Of a DNA stretch of 41,738 nucleotides, positions 40,115 through 41,738 are shown one piece after another. The stretch is from a virus: the IMG/VR virus record IMGVR_UViG_3300025151_000092, positions 1 through 41,738 of that record; one strand, given 5' to 3'. The position numbers and the translations under genes were made by a program. The stretch's first letter is position 1; each line of letters begins with the position of its first letter. The notes below the pieces were generated by a model. That model was not told where the DNA came from. It saw nothing but the letters and a program-made list of their open reading frames with translations, and did no database searches.

Positions 40115-40215
40115 TGGAACACATTCCCTCAAATAACACCCTAGAGATGGATAGATTGATATACACTATAACAACTACCTATTACGAAGGATTAAAATAT
40201 AATACACATGGCTAA
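40114..40215 (+). CDS. Small peptide, 33 aa
   Basis: An ATG overlapping the previous stop (TAATG) gives MEHIPSNNTLEMDRLIYTIT, then TTYYEGLKYNTHG. It overlaps the next gene by eight bases (ATGGCTAA). Support is the tight coupling on both sides; the composition is unlike the basic neighbours and no function is recognised. It could be only a translational bridge. Confidence 0.4.
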   Translation: MEHIPSNNTLEMDRLIYTITTTYYEGLKYNTHG

Positions 40216-40666
40216 GAAAAGTCCGTTTACAAATCCTAAAGGAGATGGCATTCATGGTATTGGAGGCCAAAATAAATCTCGTAAAGTAAGAAAGCATCAG
40301 AATGCTTCTTATGATGCTGATAAATATGCAGAGAACAGGAGAACACTTAACTTTGACTATCTACAAAACTTAACTCGCAAAGAGCAAAAACAAGAGGCTA
40401 AGTTAATCCACGATGCTCACTCAGCAGAAAGAGATAGAGCATACGCTAATCAGAATATATCCAAAAGAGATGTTTCAGTTCCTACTATAATGCATAACAT
40501 TAAACACCACGGAACACCTTTCAAAATTACTTTTGCAACGGATAGGTCCACTGGGAAGCCAATAAACCAAGCAAATATCCAGTATGGTAGAATGCTTACA
40601 CCCAAGCAAATAGAAAGAAAAATGAGAAACCGAAGCACAAGAGGCAGAGGTCAATTAGGAAGTTAA
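40208..40666 (+). CDS. Basic protein with KSPFTNP start, 152 aa
   Basis: The protein starts KKSPFTNPKGDGIHGIGG, a near copy of the SPFANPMDQHGHGV segment in the 139-aa head protein. A basic region follows (KSRKVRKHQNASYDADKYAE) and then a helical region rich in Lys, Arg and Glu (LTRKEQKQEAKLIHDAHSAE). The end is a Lys/Arg-rich tail with PKQIERKMRNRSTRGRG. It probably binds nucleic acid. It ends four bases before the HNH gene. The S-P-F start suggests that it is packaged in the virion. Confidence 0.6.
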   Translation: MAKKSPFTNPKGDGIHGIGGQNKSRKVRKHQNASYDADKYAENRRTLNFDYLQNLTRKEQKQEAKLIHDAHSAERDRAYANQNISKRDVSVPTIMHNIKHHGTPFKITFATDRSTGKPINQANIQYGRMLTPKQIERKMRNRSTRGRGQLGS

Positions 40667-40670
40667 TATT

Positions 40671-40961
40671 ATGGCTACGAACAGTAAAGAATATAACAAG
40701 AAGAACTATAAGAAGTATTGGGGTTCTAAGAAAGCAATAGCTGAACGCTCCGAGCGTAACAAAGCTAGACGTATCCTTACTAAAGAAGGCCGCCTCAAAA
40801 AGGGAGACGGTAAAGAAGTAGACCACAAAAGACCCCTCTCTAAGGGAGGAACAAATGCAAAGAGCAACTTAAAGGTAACCACTCGTACTGCTAACAGAAA
40901 GAGAGGTGCTTCTATTGCCAATGCAAATAAGAAAAAGAAAAGAAATTCAAAGAAAAAATAA
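40671..40961 (+). CDS. HNH endonuclease, 96 aa
   Basis: A core HNH motif is seen at residues 45-80: GDGKEVDHKRPLSKGGTNAK, then SNLKVTTRTANRKRG. The His pair of DHKRPLSKGG and the Asn of SNLKV fit the ββα-metal nuclease fold. The N-terminus is very basic (KEYNKKNYKKYWGSKKAIAE). Phage HNH proteins often work with the terminase in packaging or attack host DNA. It is far from the terminase genes here and is the last gene of the rightward operon, next to a strong terminator. Confidence 0.7.
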   Translation: MATNSKEYNKKNYKKYWGSKKAIAERSERNKARRILTKEGRLKKGDGKEVDHKRPLSKGGTNAKSNLKVTTRTANRKRGASIANANKKKKRNSKKK

Positions 40962-40989
40962 CTAATCCCATCCTCGTTTTTTAGTTTTG

Positions 40990-41016
40990 CACCCTCTTCG
41001 GAGGGTGTTTTTTTTT
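40990..41016 (+). terminator. Strong UUCG-loop terminator of the right operon
   Basis: A 7-bp stem CACCCTC/GAGGGTG with a TTCG loop is followed by nine T residues. It lies 29 bases after the HNH stop. The sequence then continues with a C run (about 41018-41026). Confidence 0.9.
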
Positions 41017-41137
41017 GCCCCCCCCCTGCAGGTTGTGGGTGTGGGTAATATATATAACAACACCCCCCGTCTGTCTGTGCGCGGTGTACCCCCTACTACA
41101 TTGAGATATTTTTATCGTACCTAACTCATTGACTATC

Positions 41138-41155
41138 AATGGTTTGTGAACCATT
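41138..41155. promoter_or_regulatory. Perfect 7-bp hairpin AATGGTT-TGTG-AACCATT
   Basis: The stem is perfect with a four-base loop and lies about 140 bases after the operon terminator. No T tract follows, so it is not a terminator. It could be an RNA or replication signal. Confidence 0.4.
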
Positions 41156-41207
41156 CTCCCTCTCTTTCCTTGTCTGTCAAGGGTTTCATCACTCTGGGAA
41201 AGAAAAA

Positions 41208-41239
41208 TTTTTTTGTTCGGATGTTTTTGACTATTTTTG
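41208..41239 (+). promoter_or_regulatory. Promoter candidate for the 90-aa gene
   Basis: TTTT (41208-41211), 20 bases and TATTTTTG (41232-41239) fit the Bacteroidota pattern with one mismatch in the -33 box. The expected start point is near 41245, about 50 bases before the ATG at 41295. A TCAC-CAC-GTGA repeat (41246-41256) would lie at the start point and could be an operator. Confidence 0.55.
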
Positions 41240-41294
41240 ACATCGTCACCACGTGAGGGGGTGATACATTTATTAACTATTTTATATATATACT

Positions 41295-41567
41295 ATGTCA
41301 TTTATTATTACTACTAAACTATCAAGCGACAATGAGGCGTGGACTTCTTTGAAGTGCGTTACTCTTTCCATCTCTTTAATCAAAGAAAGACTTGCAGTCT
41401 TAGAAGGTCACGAGTATATGGGTGTTCCTTCTTGGGAAGAAGGCGATGACCCTAAAGTCATAGAAGAAATCGAAATGTTACACAAACAGATACATCATCT
41501 TCGCAAGTTCAAAGTCGGTCTTGTTGAGGCACTTGAAATGTCACTTGAGGGCTGGTCTCACGAATAA
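41295..41567 (+). CDS. Hypothetical helical protein, 90 aa
   Basis: The protein is mostly helical and mildly acidic (SLISLIKERL-type helix, then PKVIEEIEMLHKQIHHLRKF). It has no basic runs, unlike the genes before the control region. It stands alone between its own promoter and a terminator at 41585-41604, a layout typical of an early phage gene. Its function is unknown; a host-modifying role would be a guess. Confidence 0.55.
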   Translation: MSFIITTKLSSDNEAWTSLKCVTLSISLIKERLAVLEGHEYMGVPSWEEGDDPKVIEEIEMLHKQIHHLRKFKVGLVEALEMSLEGWSHE

Positions 41568-41584
41568 TCAATAACCCTTGGTAT

Positions 41585-41604
41585 GGGGACTTCGGTCCCC
41601 TTTT
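41585..41604 (+). terminator. UUCG-loop terminator after the 90-aa gene
   Basis: A 6-bp stem GGGGAC/GTCCCC with a TTCG loop is followed by TTTT. It lies 18 bases after the stop codon and has the same loop as the terminator at 40990-41016. Confidence 0.8.
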
Positions 41605-41626
41605 ATTAACCCTTTAAATCTCAATC

Positions 41627-41738
41627 ATGATTGAAGTTTATGCAACTGAAGCGTTTGAAGGAGAGGTTATCGCAACCTTTGATTCAGTCGCTGAGTTCAG
41701 GAGCGAGGAGGAAAACCACGATTGGTCCTTTGACCAAA
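41627..41738 (+). CDS. Start of a further gene (cut by window edge)
   Basis: ATG 41627 opens MIEVYATEAFEGEVIATFDS, then VAEFRSEEENHDWSFDQ, which runs past the end of the window. The product starts acidic. It follows a terminator, so it may have its own promoter in the 22-base gap or depend on read-through. Too short to classify. Confidence 0.5.
   Translation, partial: MIEVYATEAFEGEVIATFDSVAEFRSEEENHDWSFDQ

Larger units (their letters stand above)
40962..41294. other. 333-bp non-coding control region
   Basis: No convincing gene was seen here. The region holds the terminator at 40990-41016, a C run, and a GGGTGT/ACACCC inverted repeat with an AT-rich loop (41037-41065). It also holds a 7-bp hairpin AATGGTT-TGTG-AACCATT (41138-41155), a promoter candidate and a TCAC-CAC-GTGA repeat (41246-41256). 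Together they look like a control or replication-start region, but no origin repeats (iterons) could be identified. Confidence 0.5.

Noticed and set aside
41018-41026. C run next to a T run as a sign of a genome end
   Set aside because: The T run belongs to the terminator and sequence continues normally with further genes on the other side; no terminal repeat was found in the window.

Overview
This window looks like a 41.7-kb piece of a low-GC, lytic-type tailed phage genome, most likely infecting a member of the Bacteroidota. Three things point to that host. Start codons almost never have a Shine-Dalgarno sequence and instead follow A-rich leaders. Several promoters fit the Bacteroidota form, TTTG-N20-TAnnTTTG. 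The head and tail proteins resemble, from memory, those of crAss-like podoviruses (Crassvirales and relatives). No integrase, tRNA, CRISPR array or insertion sequence was found. The ends are cut inside genes at both sides, so this is an internal genome segment.

Left arm (1-32,677, all on the minus strand, read from right to left): this is the virion module. It starts with a winged-helix protein and four small genes. Next come the terminase large subunit, portal, a probable scaffold and the major capsid protein. Then come two small basic proteins, two connector-type proteins and an 801-residue abundant-type virion protein. A long run of tail-fibre or appendage genes follows (359, 225, 94, 467 and 88 aa), interrupted by a membrane/lysis-like cassette (197, 135 and 155 aa). 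After that come cysteine-rich fibre proteins, including one with collagen-like repeats. The arm ends with three tail-connector (ring) proteins and an open frame of at least 2,108 codons that runs off the left edge and resembles the crAss-like muzzle protein.

Right arm (32,886-40,961, plus strand): this is a tightly packed operon, with most genes overlapping by 1-11 bases. It encodes RecA, a PhoH-like ATPase, a GIY-YIG nuclease, an exonuclease of the DnaQ/RNase H fold with a zinc ribbon, small acidic proteins, a cluster of tiny membrane proteins including a holin-like one, and a protein made of three 80-residue repeats. It ends with a series of very Lys/Arg-rich small proteins and an HNH nuclease, followed by a strong UUCG-loop terminator. 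A 333-bp non-coding control region follows, then a short gene with its own terminator and the start of another gene.

The two arms diverge from a 208-bp AT-rich control region that carries promoters and inverted repeats. Within the left arm, two copies of a 31-bp promoter element and a third, weaker copy subdivide the virion operon. Several proteins from both arms carry the same short S/N-P-F motif near their ends, which could mark them for the same virion compartment. Family assignments rest on motif reading and memory, not on database searches.
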